Positions 17,610-26,703 of a stretch of 57,805 nt of DNA are shown in pieces (the stretch's first letter is position 1; each line of letters begins with the position of its first letter). This stretch comes from an uncultured bacterium (GTDB lineage: Bacteria; Bacillota; Clostridia; Lachnospirales; Lachnospiraceae). Made by a program: the position numbers and the translations under genes. The stretch spans positions 1-57,805 of the forward strand of contig CAJMON010000009.1 in assembly GCA_905214955.1 (NCBI GenBank). Reading direction: 5' to 3'. Under the pieces are notes generated by a model. That model saw only the letters and a list, made by a program, of their open reading frames with translations. It had not been told where the DNA came from and made no database searches.

Positions 17610-18155
17610 ATGGGAAACAATATTTTTATGACTGACAGATTGCCGATCCGTTTTGAAGAATATCTGCAGTACGATGAAAACAGTAGAGAGAATCTTGGTC
17701 AGGAACTCCCTGTACTGGTTTACCGTATGCTGGAATATTCCTTAAAAGAAGAATTGTGCCGCCGTTTTGGAAAAGAAACTCAGGTGGAAGTTTTCCGCAG
17801 CGCAGGCCGCATGGCCGGTGAATATTTTGCAAAACATATGCTGAACCTGGCTCAGCCCCTGAATCAGTTTGTAGGAGAACTGCAGACCCGCCTGCAGGAA
17901 CTGAAAATCGGCGTTCTGCGCATTGAAGAAGCAGACGAAAAAACCGGACGGATCATTTTCACTGTTTCCGAAGACGCAGACTGCTCCGGTCTTCCGGTTC
18001 TCGGAGAAACGGTATGCAACTACGATGAAGGTTTTATCGCCGGTATTTTATCTGTTTACTCTGGAAAATCCTATGCGGTTGTAGAAGTAGACTGCTGGGC
18101 CACCGGCGACCGTATCTGTCGTTTTCATGCCAATGCAGAAAATGTGGCTGATTAG
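17610..18155 (+). CDS. V4R (4-vinyl reductase) domain protein
   Basis: Small cytoplasmic protein of 181 residues with a C-terminal V4R domain: about 90-175, ending VEVDCWATGDRICRFHA, where the Cys-Trp, Gly-Asp and Cys-Arg-Phe pattern is characteristic. V4R domains bind small molecules or metals and act as sensors in other proteins. The N-terminal half (GKETQVEVFRSAGRMAGEYFAKH) is helical. It is followed after 9 bases by a diguanylate cyclase gene, so it is plausibly the sensor partner of that enzyme; this is inference from context. The start is ATG 17610 with a weak AGAAAGGA site further upstream. Confidence 0.78.
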   Translation: MGNNIFMTDRLPIRFEEYLQYDENSRENLGQELPVLVYRMLEYSLKEELCRRFGKETQVEVFRSAGRMAGEYFAKHMLNLAQPLNQFVGELQTRLQELKIGVLRIEEADEKTGRIIFTVSEDADCSGLPVLGETVCNYDEGFIAGILSVYSGKSYAVVEVDCWATGDRICRFHANAENVAD

Positions 18156-18164
18156 AGGTTTATA

Positions 18165-19469
18165 ATGGAAAAGAAAAACTGTGACCTGCTTTTTGAATAT
18201 CTCCGGAGTATTTTATACGATCCCGAAATAAAACCCTTAGACCTGGATTCCCTGGATGAACCTTACCACAAACTAGGTCTTGGGATGCAGTTTCTTGCAA
18301 AATCTGTCTGTGAAATGATGGAATATTCAGAAGCTCTTTCCAAAGGAAAGCTGTCTGTTTCTGTACCGCCCCGTGATAATTTTCTCTGTAAAAATCTGAA
18401 AAATATCCACGCCAACTTAAATCATCTGACCTGGCAGGCCAAGCAGGCAGCCAAAGGCGATTATTCCCAGAGTGTTTCCTACCTCGGAGAATTTTCCGAA
18501 GCATTCAACAGCATGACAAAACAGCTCCGTGAACGTGAATTATCTCTGAAACAGGAAGCTGCCCTGGAAAAAGAGCACGCAGACATACTGGAAAATTACA
18601 ATCATCTGCTTACCGAACTGATCTCCCGCAGTGATGAAGAAATCCTTGTCACGGATATGGAAGAACAGACCGTTCTTTACAGCAATGAAAATCCTGCTAT
18701 CCACATCTCCATTCCGGATATCTATGATCTGTTTCTGAAACAGCTTGAAAAAGAATCCATTCACCATCACACGCAGCAGGATACCTATGAATGGACCTGG
18801 GAAGCAGAAGATTCCAGACACCATTTTTACAAGATCACCACCGGATTTATCGAGTGGCAGGGCCGGAAAGCCTATTTACACTTGATCCGTGAAGTGACTG
18901 AAGAAAAAACTCTGCAGGCACGCCTGGAAGCAAAGGCCTACTTAGACCCTCTCACCGGCGTTGGAAACCGCCATTTTTTTCAGACAAAGCTGGACGAATT
19001 TCTTGCCAATGGACAGCGCATTGTCCTGTGCTACTGTGATTTGGATCATTTGAAATATGTCAATGATACTTACGGACATTCTGAAGGGGACTGGTACATC
19101 CAGCATTTTGCAGACACTGTCCGGAAAAATATCCGCTGCCGGGATATTTTTGCCCGGATTGGAGGCGATGAATTCTGTATCATTTTGAAGAAATGTCCCA
19201 GAGATGAGGCCGAAGAAAAATTAAAAAGCATTTTGGATCTTTTTGGCAGTGACACTTCCAAGCCATATCCCAAAGGATTCAGCTATGGAATCACAGAAAT
19301 CCCAAAAGATCATGCGCCGCTGACTGCCGAGGCAGTACTACACCAGGCTGACATGATCATGTATCACCAGAAACAAAAACATAAGAATCAGTATCGTCTT
19401 GTTTTAAATTCTGCAGCAGATTTCTCTGACTGCTATTTACAATATTGCCCACCTGCAGAAAGGATTTGA
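18165..19469 (+). CDS. GGDEF diguanylate cyclase
   Basis: Soluble protein of 434 residues that should make cyclic di-GMP from two GTP. The GGDEF domain occupies about 258-415 with the active motif GGDEF (333-337) intact and an RxxD inhibitory site at 324-327 in the expected place, so product feedback is likely. DPLTGVGNR (261-269) is the usual entry motif. The upstream part contains helical HAMP/linker-like repeats (about 55-140) and a PAS-like segment (about 150-245); no membrane spans. It starts 9 bases after the V4R gene, in one operon with it, and is followed 10 bases later by an AGCS transporter. Confidence 0.9.
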   Translation: MEKKNCDLLFEYLRSILYDPEIKPLDLDSLDEPYHKLGLGMQFLAKSVCEMMEYSEALSKGKLSVSVPPRDNFLCKNLKNIHANLNHLTWQAKQAAKGDYSQSVSYLGEFSEAFNSMTKQLRERELSLKQEAALEKEHADILENYNHLLTELISRSDEEILVTDMEEQTVLYSNENPAIHISIPDIYDLFLKQLEKESIHHHTQQDTYEWTWEAEDSRHHFYKITTGFIEWQGRKAYLHLIREVTEEKTLQARLEAKAYLDPLTGVGNRHFFQTKLDEFLANGQRIVLCYCDLDHLKYVNDTYGHSEGDWYIQHFADTVRKNIRCRDIFARIGGDEFCIILKKCPRDEAEEKLKSILDLFGSDTSKPYPKGFSYGITEIPKDHAPLTAEAVLHQADMIMYHQKQKHKNQYRLVLNSAADFSDCYLQYCPPAERI

Positions 19470-19479
19470 TGATTTTTCT

Positions 19480-20862
19480 ATGATCACACAACTGATCGAA
19501 TTTATTTACCGTCTCCTATGGGGAGACTTATTTTTCATCCACATCGGGAACACTTCCTTTGGGATCTCTCTAATGATTCTACTCCTCATCCCGGCCGGTA
19601 TTTATTTTACCGTACGCACCAGAGTTCTCCCTATCCGGCTGTTCCCGGACATGATCTGTTCTCTTAATGGAAAAAAAGACAACCAGGGCGGACTTTCTTC
19701 TTTTCAGTCTCTGATTGTTTCCACCGCTACCAGAGTAGGCATGGGAAATCTGGTTGGCGTAGTGGCTGCCATCTCGGCCGGCGGCGCCGGTGCTGTCTTC
19801 TGGATGTGGCTCACTGCACTGGTTGGTGCTTCCACCGCTTTTGTAGAAGCAGGTCTTGCTCAGAAATACAAAACTCCGGATCCTCTTTACGGTGGATTCC
19901 GTGGCGGTCCTGCCTATTACATCCATGCATTTTTTGAAAAGCATACCGGCAGAAAGAAAAAACGTTTTCTGATTTCTTCCCTGTTTGCCATCTCCGGCCT
20001 GATCTGCTGGTGCGGCATCAGCCAGGTCATCAGCAATTCCGTATCCTCTGCTTTTGAAAATGCTTTTTGTGTGCCGCCTCTGGCTACTACGATTGTTCTG
20101 GTTGTCTTCGCGGCTTTCATTGTCCTTCGGAAAAATGCTACTGTAAAGATTCTGGACATCATAGTTCCAATTATGGCGTGCTGTTACTTTTTCATCACCG
20201 TAGTTCTCATTGTCCTGAATTTCCGTCAGCTTCCCGATGTCTTTTCCCGGATTTTCTCAGAAGCTTTCGGTCTCAGACAAATGGCAGCCGGCGGTTTCGG
20301 TGCCGTGCTGATGAATGGTATTAAACGGGGACTTTTCTCCAATGAAGCTGGTTCCGGTTCTGCTCCCTGTGCAGCCGCTGCCGCCGAAGGCACGACTCCT
20401 GTAAAAATGGGAATGGTTCAGGCTCTCGGCGTCCTCATCGACACCATCGTGATCTGCAGCTGTACTGCCATGATTATGCTTCTGGTTCCCTCGGATATCA
20501 CTTCCGGGCTTCAGGGAATGGATCTTCTCCAGGCCTCCATGCAATACCATCTTGGAAATTTTGGCACCATTTTTATTGCTGCCATTTTGGCATTGTTCAG
20601 TTTTTCCACCTTCATTGGAATTCTGTTTTATGCCCGCTCCAATGTATCTTATCTTTTTGGTGACAGCTGGCTGTGGCAGACTCTGTATAAGGTTCTGGCC
20701 CTGATCATGCTGTTTATCGGAGGGCTCCAGGCTTACACCGTTGTCTGGGATCTGGGCGATGTGGGAATCGGACTGATGACGGTTTTCAATATTTTTATTC
20801 TGTATCCCATGTCACAGGAAGTTTTTCCTTTGCTGAAAGAATATGAAAAAACACGAAAATAA
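19480..20862 (+). CDS. Sodium:alanine/glycine symporter (AGCS family)
   Basis: Membrane protein of 460 residues with about ten hydrophobic spans. AGCS members import alanine, glycine or related amino acids with Na+. The signature region ATRVGMGNLVGV (about 84-95) and the motif GLFSNEAGSGSAP (about 284-296) are present and intact. It follows the diguanylate cyclase gene closely, yet no strong ribosome site lies at the usual distance from ATG 19480 (AAAGGA is about 15 bases away), so expression may depend on translation of the gene before. It ends before a strong bidirectional terminator. Substrate choice between alanine, glycine and D-amino acids cannot be read here. Confidence 0.9.
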   Translation: MITQLIEFIYRLLWGDLFFIHIGNTSFGISLMILLLIPAGIYFTVRTRVLPIRLFPDMICSLNGKKDNQGGLSSFQSLIVSTATRVGMGNLVGVVAAISAGGAGAVFWMWLTALVGASTAFVEAGLAQKYKTPDPLYGGFRGGPAYYIHAFFEKHTGRKKKRFLISSLFAISGLICWCGISQVISNSVSSAFENAFCVPPLATTIVLVVFAAFIVLRKNATVKILDIIVPIMACCYFFITVVLIVLNFRQLPDVFSRIFSEAFGLRQMAAGGFGAVLMNGIKRGLFSNEAGSGSAPCAAAAAEGTTPVKMGMVQALGVLIDTIVICSCTAMIMLLVPSDITSGLQGMDLLQASMQYHLGNFGTIFIAAILALFSFSTFIGILFYARSNVSYLFGDSWLWQTLYKVLALIMLFIGGLQAYTVVWDLGDVGIGLMTVFNIFILYPMSQEVFPLLKEYEKTRK

Positions 20863-20869
20863 TCATACT

Positions 20870-20917
20870 AAAAAACCGGGTGCGAAAGTTTTTTTAGGAG
20901 CCTTCGTACCCGGTTTC
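20870..20917. terminator. Bidirectional terminator between symporter and cupin genes
   Basis: Stem AAACCGGGTGCGAAAG / CTTCGTACCCGGTTT with an A-run before it and a T-rich stretch after it. It serves the + strand symporter operon and the convergent cupin gene. Confidence 0.8.
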
Positions 20918-20930
20918 ATTATATATTTTT

Positions 20931-21272
20931 TTACTGTGCTTTTTTTACTACGGTCAGCATCATCTTGAAACGCTTCTCTGCTTTTAATGCATGCTGGACG
21001 CCAGCGGGCATTACAATGACATTTCCTGCAGTGACTGTATGGGTTTTTCCGTCAATGGTGATCTTTGCTTCTCCATCCAGGATCAGTACGAAAGCATCGC
21101 CCGGTGCTGCATGTCCGCCGATGCTTTCTCCTTCATCCAGTGCAAACAGAGTCATGGATACTCCCGGCTGCTGGGCCAGTGTCAGGCTGACAACCTTTCC
21201 CTCTTCATATTCTACTTTGTCTTTTACAGAAAAAGATTCTGCTGGTTCTACATTTTTGAGCAGTTTGTCCAT
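20931..21272 (-). CDS. Cupin domain protein
   Basis: Single-domain cupin of 113 residues. The start at 21272 is set by GGAGGG 9 bases upstream; an earlier in-frame ATG lies before that site. The two cupin motifs are recognisable: GESIGGHAAPGDAFVLILDGEA and the later PAGVQHAL with its metal-binding His. Many such proteins bind small ligands or metals and have no assigned reaction. It has its own short upstream region and converges on the symporter gene across a shared terminator. No functional partner is suggested by the neighbours. Confidence 0.82.
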   Translation of the reverse strand: MDKLLKNVEPAESFSVKDKVEYEEGKVVSLTLAQQPGVSMTLFALDEGESIGGHAAPGDAFVLILDGEAKITIDGKTHTVTAGNVIVMPAGVQHALKAEKRFKMMLTVVKKAQ

Positions 21273-21494
21273 CCTTGTTTCCCTCCGTTTTTCTGTCATG
21301 ACAGCATCAGCTGGAGCACTTTGAATGCTCCTCCTTATATTTGTTATTATATCCTATTTTTCAAAAAAAATCTGTTGTTTTTATAACATCTTTCATTTCT
21401 TCTTTTACAGATTTTCTCATTTACGCTGCGCTGGATTTTTTCGCCGCCCAGTACTATAATCATTGTATCTTCATTATTTCCCAGGAGGTTCATC

Positions 21495-22427
21495 ATGGAA
21501 ATTTTTTCAATTCTTACCGAACAGATCGCCCTGTTCGTCATCTACATGCTAGTGGGTGTTCTCATGGTAAAAACTCAAGTTCTGAACAAAACAACACTGG
21601 AAACCATTTCCCGTTTTGTCATCAAACTTTCGATGCCCGTCATGATTTTTATTAACACAGTAAACGGCGTAGACCGTGCCACCCTGTTTTCTTCCGCTAG
21701 TGTTCTGGGCATTACGGTGCTTCTGTATGTTCTGTTATTTCTGCTTACCAGGCTTCTGGCTGTCCTTTTCCGCATCAGAAAAGACACTGTCCAGCTCTAT
21801 CAGGCCGTGTCTATGTTTGGAAACGTAGGCTTTATGGGCATTCCCATTGTCACCAGTATTTTCCCTGAAAAAGGAATGCTGTACATATCCCTGTTTACCA
21901 TCATTGACCAGCTGACCCTCTGGACTCTGGGTGTAAAACTTACCACCCCGTCCGGAAACGGAGAACCATTTAATCCGAAAAAACTTATCAATCCAGCCAC
22001 TGCCGCCATTATCCTGGCACTGATCTTTATTCTCGGGCAGATTCCGGTGCCCGGCGTTCTTAACCAGGCGCTTACTAAAATCGGTGCTACTTCTACTCCT
22101 CTGGCCATGATTTATCTAGGCGGAGTTTTTTGCTGCATGAATATCAGAGATTACATTGGAAAACTGGAATTTTATGGAACCGTCCTCATCAAAATGGTGC
22201 TGTTTCCCATTTTGTTCTTCTGCCTTCTTGGACCTTTCCCCATCTCTCAGGACATCCGCCTGACCATGGCTCTGATATCTGCCCTTCCAACCATGTCCTC
22301 TGTGGTCATGCTGGCAAAAGCTTCCGGCGCAGACGGAGATTACGCCGCAGGTTCTATTTTTGTTACCACCATCTGCTCCATCATAACACTCCCGGCCGTC
22401 AGCCTGCTCTTTGGATTTCTTAGTTGA
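21495..22427 (+). CDS. AEC family transporter (auxin efflux carrier-like)
   Basis: Membrane protein of 310 residues with about ten spans in two halves joined by a short loop (about 155-165), as in the AEC / bile-acid-sodium symporter fold. Bacterial members are called malate permeases or simply AEC transporters; substrates are mostly organic acids. The start ATG 21495 has AGGAGG 9 bases upstream. Helix-breaking motifs typical of the family are present (GNVGFMGIPIV at about 112-122; VMLAKASGAD near 272-281). It is followed by a MerR regulator 115 bases downstream, which may or may not control it. Confidence 0.87.
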   Translation: MEIFSILTEQIALFVIYMLVGVLMVKTQVLNKTTLETISRFVIKLSMPVMIFINTVNGVDRATLFSSASVLGITVLLYVLLFLLTRLLAVLFRIRKDTVQLYQAVSMFGNVGFMGIPIVTSIFPEKGMLYISLFTIIDQLTLWTLGVKLTTPSGNGEPFNPKKLINPATAAIILALIFILGQIPVPGVLNQALTKIGATSTPLAMIYLGGVFCCMNIRDYIGKLEFYGTVLIKMVLFPILFFCLLGPFPISQDIRLTMALISALPTMSSVVMLAKASGADGDYAAGSIFVTTICSIITLPAVSLLFGFLS

Positions 22428-22542
22428 CAGAACACCAGTACTGATTCTATACTGTTTTTACTGATATTTCTTAAAGTACCTGCAACATCTGAAATACAAC
22501 TTTCATACTTATTTTTGAATTTGAATTGGGAGAAATTTTATT

Positions 22543-23001
22543 ATGATTTATACCGTCGGTGAAATGGCAAAAACGCTGGGAGTCCCGGCTTCCACCCTGC
22601 GTTATTATGATAAAGAAGGGCTTCTTCCCTTTGTGAAACGTTCTTCCGGGGGCATCCGGATGTTTGAAGAAAAAGATTATGAATGGCTGAAAGTAATCAG
22701 CTGCCTGAAAAAAGCCGGTATGTCTCTGAAGGACATCCGGGAATACATCCAGCTTGCCATGGAAGGAGATTCTACCATTGATCAGCGTCTGGATCTGTTT
22801 TTAAACCAGCGGAAAGTTCTCTTAGAACAGATGGCAGAACTTCAGCAGACCTTAGATACCCTGGATTACAAATGCTGGTACTATGAGACAGCAAAAGCTG
22901 CGGGTACCATACAGGCCCCGCAGCAGATGACATTAGATGAAATTCCGGAAAAGTTCCGTCCTGTTATCAAACGGCTTCATGATCTTCCTACAAACGGCTG
23001 A
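22543..23001 (+). CDS. MerR family transcriptional regulator
   Basis: Regulator of 152 residues with an N-terminal MerR winged helix (about 1-70): YTVGEMAKTLGVPASTLRYYDKEG is the textbook start of the family. A long coiled-coil helix follows (about 80-120), with the motif KCWYYETAKAAGT at about 120-132, typical of the subgroup that controls aldo-keto reductases or other detoxification genes. It has no metal-binding cysteine pattern at the C-terminus. The start is ATG 22543 with GGGAGAAA upstream. Its 3' end converges on the DUF2798 gene with only 16 bases between. Confidence 0.88.
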   Translation: MIYTVGEMAKTLGVPASTLRYYDKEGLLPFVKRSSGGIRMFEEKDYEWLKVISCLKKAGMSLKDIREYIQLAMEGDSTIDQRLDLFLNQRKVLLEQMAELQQTLDTLDYKCWYYETAKAAGTIQAPQQMTLDEIPEKFRPVIKRLHDLPTNG

Positions 23002-23017
23002 TCCTTTTCCCAAAATC

Positions 23018-23482
23018 TTATTTTTCCGGAAACAGTTTTCCAAAAATTGCACGAACCAGAGGTCCTGCCACAAACAACTGCCAGAAAAATGCCATGGGGA
23101 AATTTAATACCGTGGTTTCCAGCCAAATGGACAGGATCTCTTTGTTTAATCCATTCTTAAATAAAATCGTGGCTGCCAGACTCATAAACGGACACATCAT
23201 CCAGATAGACAGCACGGAAATGGCCAAAATCACAAAGATCATTTTATCTTTTCCAGGCTGAAACATCCGGAATGCAAATTTCTTTGCCAGAGGACCTACC
23301 ACAAAAAAATCTACCACAAATGCCAGTGTTCCCATAATAGGCAGTTCACCCAGTGCAGCACCAAACACCATATTTTTCATTCCGCCTACATTCAGGGCTA
23401 CATTGTAGCAGATCATTCCATACACCATGACAATGACCATCATCAGTGTGTAAATAATTTCCTGTTTCTTATTTCTCGGCAT
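23018..23482 (-). CDS. DUF2798 membrane protein
   Basis: Small membrane protein of 154 residues with four hydrophobic spans arranged as two similar halves, each with a span pair and a Pro/Gly-Pro-Leu turn (VVGPLAKKFA and VAGPLVRAIF). This matches the DUF2798 repeat. The function is unknown. The start is MPRNKKQE at 23482, set by AGGAGG 8 bases upstream. It lies next to a MerR regulator on the opposite strand, an arrangement often seen when the regulator controls the neighbour. Confidence 0.8.
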   Translation of the reverse strand: MPRNKKQEIIYTLMMVIVMVYGMICYNVALNVGGMKNMVFGAALGELPIMGTLAFVVDFFVVGPLAKKFAFRMFQPGKDKMIFVILAISVLSIWMMCPFMSLAATILFKNGLNKEILSIWLETTVLNFPMAFFWQLFVAGPLVRAIFGKLFPEK

Positions 23483-23711
23483 ACTTCTTCCTCCTGTTAT
23501 TAAGTACACTTCCAAACGCAGATACTGTCTGCCGCGGTGTCTGCGTTCCGGTCGGCACACCTTTGGCGCTCCCACAGCTGCCGCCGCATTCATAATTCTG
23601 GCTGTCGCCCGGCTTACTCATACGGTCTAACCTGTCCGATATCCATGAATTCGCCCATGCAGGCATGGCTCTTTCATGGCTGCCGTCCAGGACTTTCATA
23701 GTAAAAAAAAC
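23483..23711 (-). other. Unexplained region upstream of DUF2798 with a short open frame
   Basis: Between the terminator at 23703-23744 and the DUF2798 start, the minus strand is open for 76 codons from an ATG at 23699 to a TAA inside the next gene. Its product would have an internal ECGGSCGS motif. The ATG has no ribosome site because it directly follows the terminator. The base composition is richer in G+C than the flanks, and the inverted pieces GCAGA...TCTGC could fold. I see no recognised riboswitch. It may be a leader, a decayed gene or a small protein. Confidence 0.35.
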
Positions 23712-23744
23712 GGATGCCGTAACCAAAAACTCGTTACGACATCC
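23703..23744 (-). terminator. Terminator on the minus strand downstream of GH3
   Basis: On the minus strand, GGATGTCGTAAC / GTTACGGCATCC (12-bp stem with one G-U pair, 9-base loop) is followed by T8. It is 170 bases after the GH3 stop; the sequence between is AT-rich and featureless. Confidence 0.78.
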
Positions 23745-23914
23745 ACTGTAGTTCAGACAGATTCTCCCTGCGTTTTTCTGCTTCTTTTTTATTTGCGCAA
23801 GTCAGTATATCACATTTTTTTCCGCTTCATAATAGCCTTTTTTATTTTTGTAAAATTTGTACACGTTTTTTTACTTCTGCCTGTTCTTTCTATACACTCT
23901 TTCTTTTTCGTTCC

Positions 23915-26434
23915 TCAGCTCAGCTTTTTCACTGCTTCCAGCACACGTTTTGCTGCCAGCTGAAGTTCTGCTTTTGTGATATGATACGGATGATCTTCCA
24001 TATGCAGACCGTTGATGATATCTGCCATATCAGTAGGACCTCCAGGCATAGTCAGGTCATTTCCTGCTTTGACACATCCTGCGGCAGATGCCGGATCATG
24101 TTTGTGTGGAATACCCTGGATCATCACATCCTGGGTTACCAGCCAGTCTGTCATGACAAATCCCTCAAATCCCCACTCATCACGAAGTACATAGGTCAGA
24201 ATATCTTTGCTGTTGCAGGAATGTTCTCCGTTGATCAGATTGTAGGATGTCATCAGAGAATGCGGCTGGGATTCTTTTACACAGATTTCAAATCCTTTCA
24301 GATAAATTTCACGCAGAGCACGCTCGCTGACAATACTGTTGGAAACATAGCGGTTGGTTTCCTGGTTGTTGCAGGCAAAATGCTTGATGGTGGTTGCGCA
24401 GGCTCTGTGCTTCTGTACACCCTTTGTAATGGCAGCTGCCACCTTGCCTGCAATCAGCGGATCCTCGGAATAGTATTCGAAGTTTCTTCCGCACAAGGGG
24501 CTGCGATGAATGTTCAGTGCCGGAGCCAGCCATACTTCTACGCCGAAGATTTCCATTTCTTCTCCTACCATATCTCCGCACTGTTCACACAGTTCCACGT
24601 TCCAGGACTGCGCCAGGGCAGTTCCGATGGGAATGGAAATGCAGTACTGATAGTAAAGCTCTGACTGATCGTCGTTTTTGGCTGCTTCCATCTGCTTTTT
24701 CAGCTGCTCCTGCTCTTCCGGCTCCATCATTTCCATAAAACTTTCCAGAGCATGTCCCACACCTTTGGCTTTTCCATCCTCCAGCAGATGATATTCTTTT
24801 GTCAGGCGCAGTCCTGCCGGGCCGTCTGCCAGGGAAATCGTATCAAGTCCCAGATCTTTCAGCCGCTCTGTGGTCTCACCGGCTGCTCCTGCCACGGATG
24901 CTCCTGCCTGCCCAACGACCACATCGGAAGCTTCCGTTTCCGGATAATATCCAATTGCCAGATAGGCCAGCTGCTTCTCATCCAGTCCGCCTACAAACTC
25001 ATCCAGCGTCCTGGCTCCGCTCATTACCTGATCCCAGGTGCATCCTTCTGAAGCAGGGATTTCTTCCGGCATTCCCTCATATTGTACTTCTTTTGCCTGA
25101 ATGTTCTCTGCATGAAGGTGAAGACGCACAGCTGCTTCTTTCGCAGTCTCTGTCTTCTCTTCCGGTTTCCAGTCTTCAAATCCCCAGCCTGGGCAGATAT
25201 TTTTTACTTTTTCTGTCACGGCATCTGCATCCAGCTCCACAATGCCGGCAAGTTTGGTTCCCTCTGAGCAGTTTCCATACAGGATCTGATAATCTCCTTT
25301 TTCCAGAACCCATGCAGCGCGCTCTGTATCATAAGAGGCCATGGAAGCTGCTGCAAATTCTGCTGTTACTTCCTGCTCTTCTCCTGGTTCCAGCTCTTTG
25401 GTCTTCACAAATGCTTTCAGCTCTTTTGCCGGTTTGTCCAGTTTTCCTGACGGTGCAGCCACATAAATCTGTACCACTTCTTTTCCCGGATGAGCGCCTG
25501 TATTTTTTACAGCTGTTTTCACAGAAATAGTTTCTCCATCTGTGAAAATTTCTTTTGCATTTAGAGCAAATGTAGTATAGCCCAGTCCATATCCAAAGGG
25601 ATACTCCGTTTTTTTACCAACAGTTTCAAAATACCGGTATCCAACGTAAACGCCTTCTTTATAGCGGGTGTCATCCGGATCTGCAAAGCCTTCGGTGGAA
25701 GGATATTTTTCAATCCCTGTCCAGGTCATGGTCATTTTCCCGGAAGGATATGCCTTTCCTAAGAGCAGGTCTGCCAGTACATCCCCTGTCGGTGTTCCCA
25801 GCTGTCCAAGAAGAAGAATATTTTTTACCTCTTTTACCGGCTCCAGGTCGATCATGCCGCCTACGTTCAGCACCAGAACAAATTTGTCATATTTTTCATT
25901 CAATGTAAGGATATCCCGGATCTCTGTCTCTGTCAGGTTGATATCTCCTGCTTCCGGTTTCCGGTCAGAACCTTCTCCGGAATTGCGCGCCAGCACATAA
26001 ATGGCGATATCCCCTTCTGCATTCAGGGGCAGGCTGTAATCCGGCTCCCGCATGGTTCTTCCCATACCCAGCATCATTGCCGGAACACCCAGCTTCTTGG
26101 CTTCTTCCCGGATGCCATTTACAAACCCTTCTCTTGCCTGTGCCCAGACTGCGTCATAACCATCCAGCCATTCTTTTGTGGTAAGAGTAAAACCTGCATT
26201 TGTCAGCCCTTCTTCGATATTCACAAAATGACGTACATTCACCTCACCGGAACCAGTGCCGCCCCGGACGGTCTTTCTCACACCGCTTCCGTAAGCAGCC
26301 AGTTTTCCTGCTCCGGAAAGAGGCAGCGTGCCGTCACTTTTTAAAAGAACGGTACACTCTGGTGCCAGCTTTCGCACTGCCTCGATATGTTCTGTTTCAA
26401 AATTCTGTACTTTCTTGTCTGAAATGCGGATCAT
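23915..26434 (-). CDS. Glycoside hydrolase family 3, domain-permuted beta-glucosidase-like
   Basis: GH3 enzyme of 839 residues with the domain order reversed compared with most of the family. The alpha/beta sandwich (C-domain) comes first, about 20-270 (RGGTGSGEVN, SGEGSDR), then a fibronectin III-like domain about 300-400, and the TIM-barrel N-domain last, about 500-839 (GPAGLR, APALNIHRSPLCGRNFEYYSEDP, KHFACNNQE). The nucleophile is Asp763 in GFVMTDW. This permuted form is known from Ruminococcus albus and Butyrivibrio beta-glucosidases. No signal peptide, so intracellular. AGGAGG sets the start at 26434. A divergent AraC regulator probably controls it. Confidence 0.9.
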   Translation of the reverse strand: MIRISDKKVQNFETEHIEAVRKLAPECTVLLKSDGTLPLSGAGKLAAYGSGVRKTVRGGTGSGEVNVRHFVNIEEGLTNAGFTLTTKEWLDGYDAVWAQAREGFVNGIREEAKKLGVPAMMLGMGRTMREPDYSLPLNAEGDIAIYVLARNSGEGSDRKPEAGDINLTETEIRDILTLNEKYDKFVLVLNVGGMIDLEPVKEVKNILLLGQLGTPTGDVLADLLLGKAYPSGKMTMTWTGIEKYPSTEGFADPDDTRYKEGVYVGYRYFETVGKKTEYPFGYGLGYTTFALNAKEIFTDGETISVKTAVKNTGAHPGKEVVQIYVAAPSGKLDKPAKELKAFVKTKELEPGEEQEVTAEFAAASMASYDTERAAWVLEKGDYQILYGNCSEGTKLAGIVELDADAVTEKVKNICPGWGFEDWKPEEKTETAKEAAVRLHLHAENIQAKEVQYEGMPEEIPASEGCTWDQVMSGARTLDEFVGGLDEKQLAYLAIGYYPETEASDVVVGQAGASVAGAAGETTERLKDLGLDTISLADGPAGLRLTKEYHLLEDGKAKGVGHALESFMEMMEPEEQEQLKKQMEAAKNDDQSELYYQYCISIPIGTALAQSWNVELCEQCGDMVGEEMEIFGVEVWLAPALNIHRSPLCGRNFEYYSEDPLIAGKVAAAITKGVQKHRACATTIKHFACNNQETNRYVSNSIVSERALREIYLKGFEICVKESQPHSLMTSYNLINGEHSCNSKDILTYVLRDEWGFEGFVMTDWLVTQDVMIQGIPHKHDPASAAGCVKAGNDLTMPGGPTDMADIINGLHMEDHPYHITKAELQLAAKRVLEAVKKLS

Positions 26435-26703
26435 GTGAAAACCTCCTGTAAAATTTCTATTGATGAATCTTTTATTATTTTCTACGAATCTGCCAGCAGA
26501 CGAATATGCGGATCCCCGATGGTATCGTCATCTATAAAGATTCGTTTCCTCTGCTGCACGTTCCTGCTGTTTATTGTAGCAAATATCGTTTCCTCGTGAT
26601 ATTATTTTTTCCTGTTTTCTATTATTTTTTCACGAAATACGGTAGATGTTTTTTCTCATCTGTGCTACTCTTTTTACAGAACTTTTTTGAGGAGGACAGC
26701 CAC

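Noticed and set aside
26435..26703. Candidate AraC operator repeats (CGAAT elements) in the GH3-AraC gap
   Set aside because: The short matches are too weak and irregular to call a binding site.
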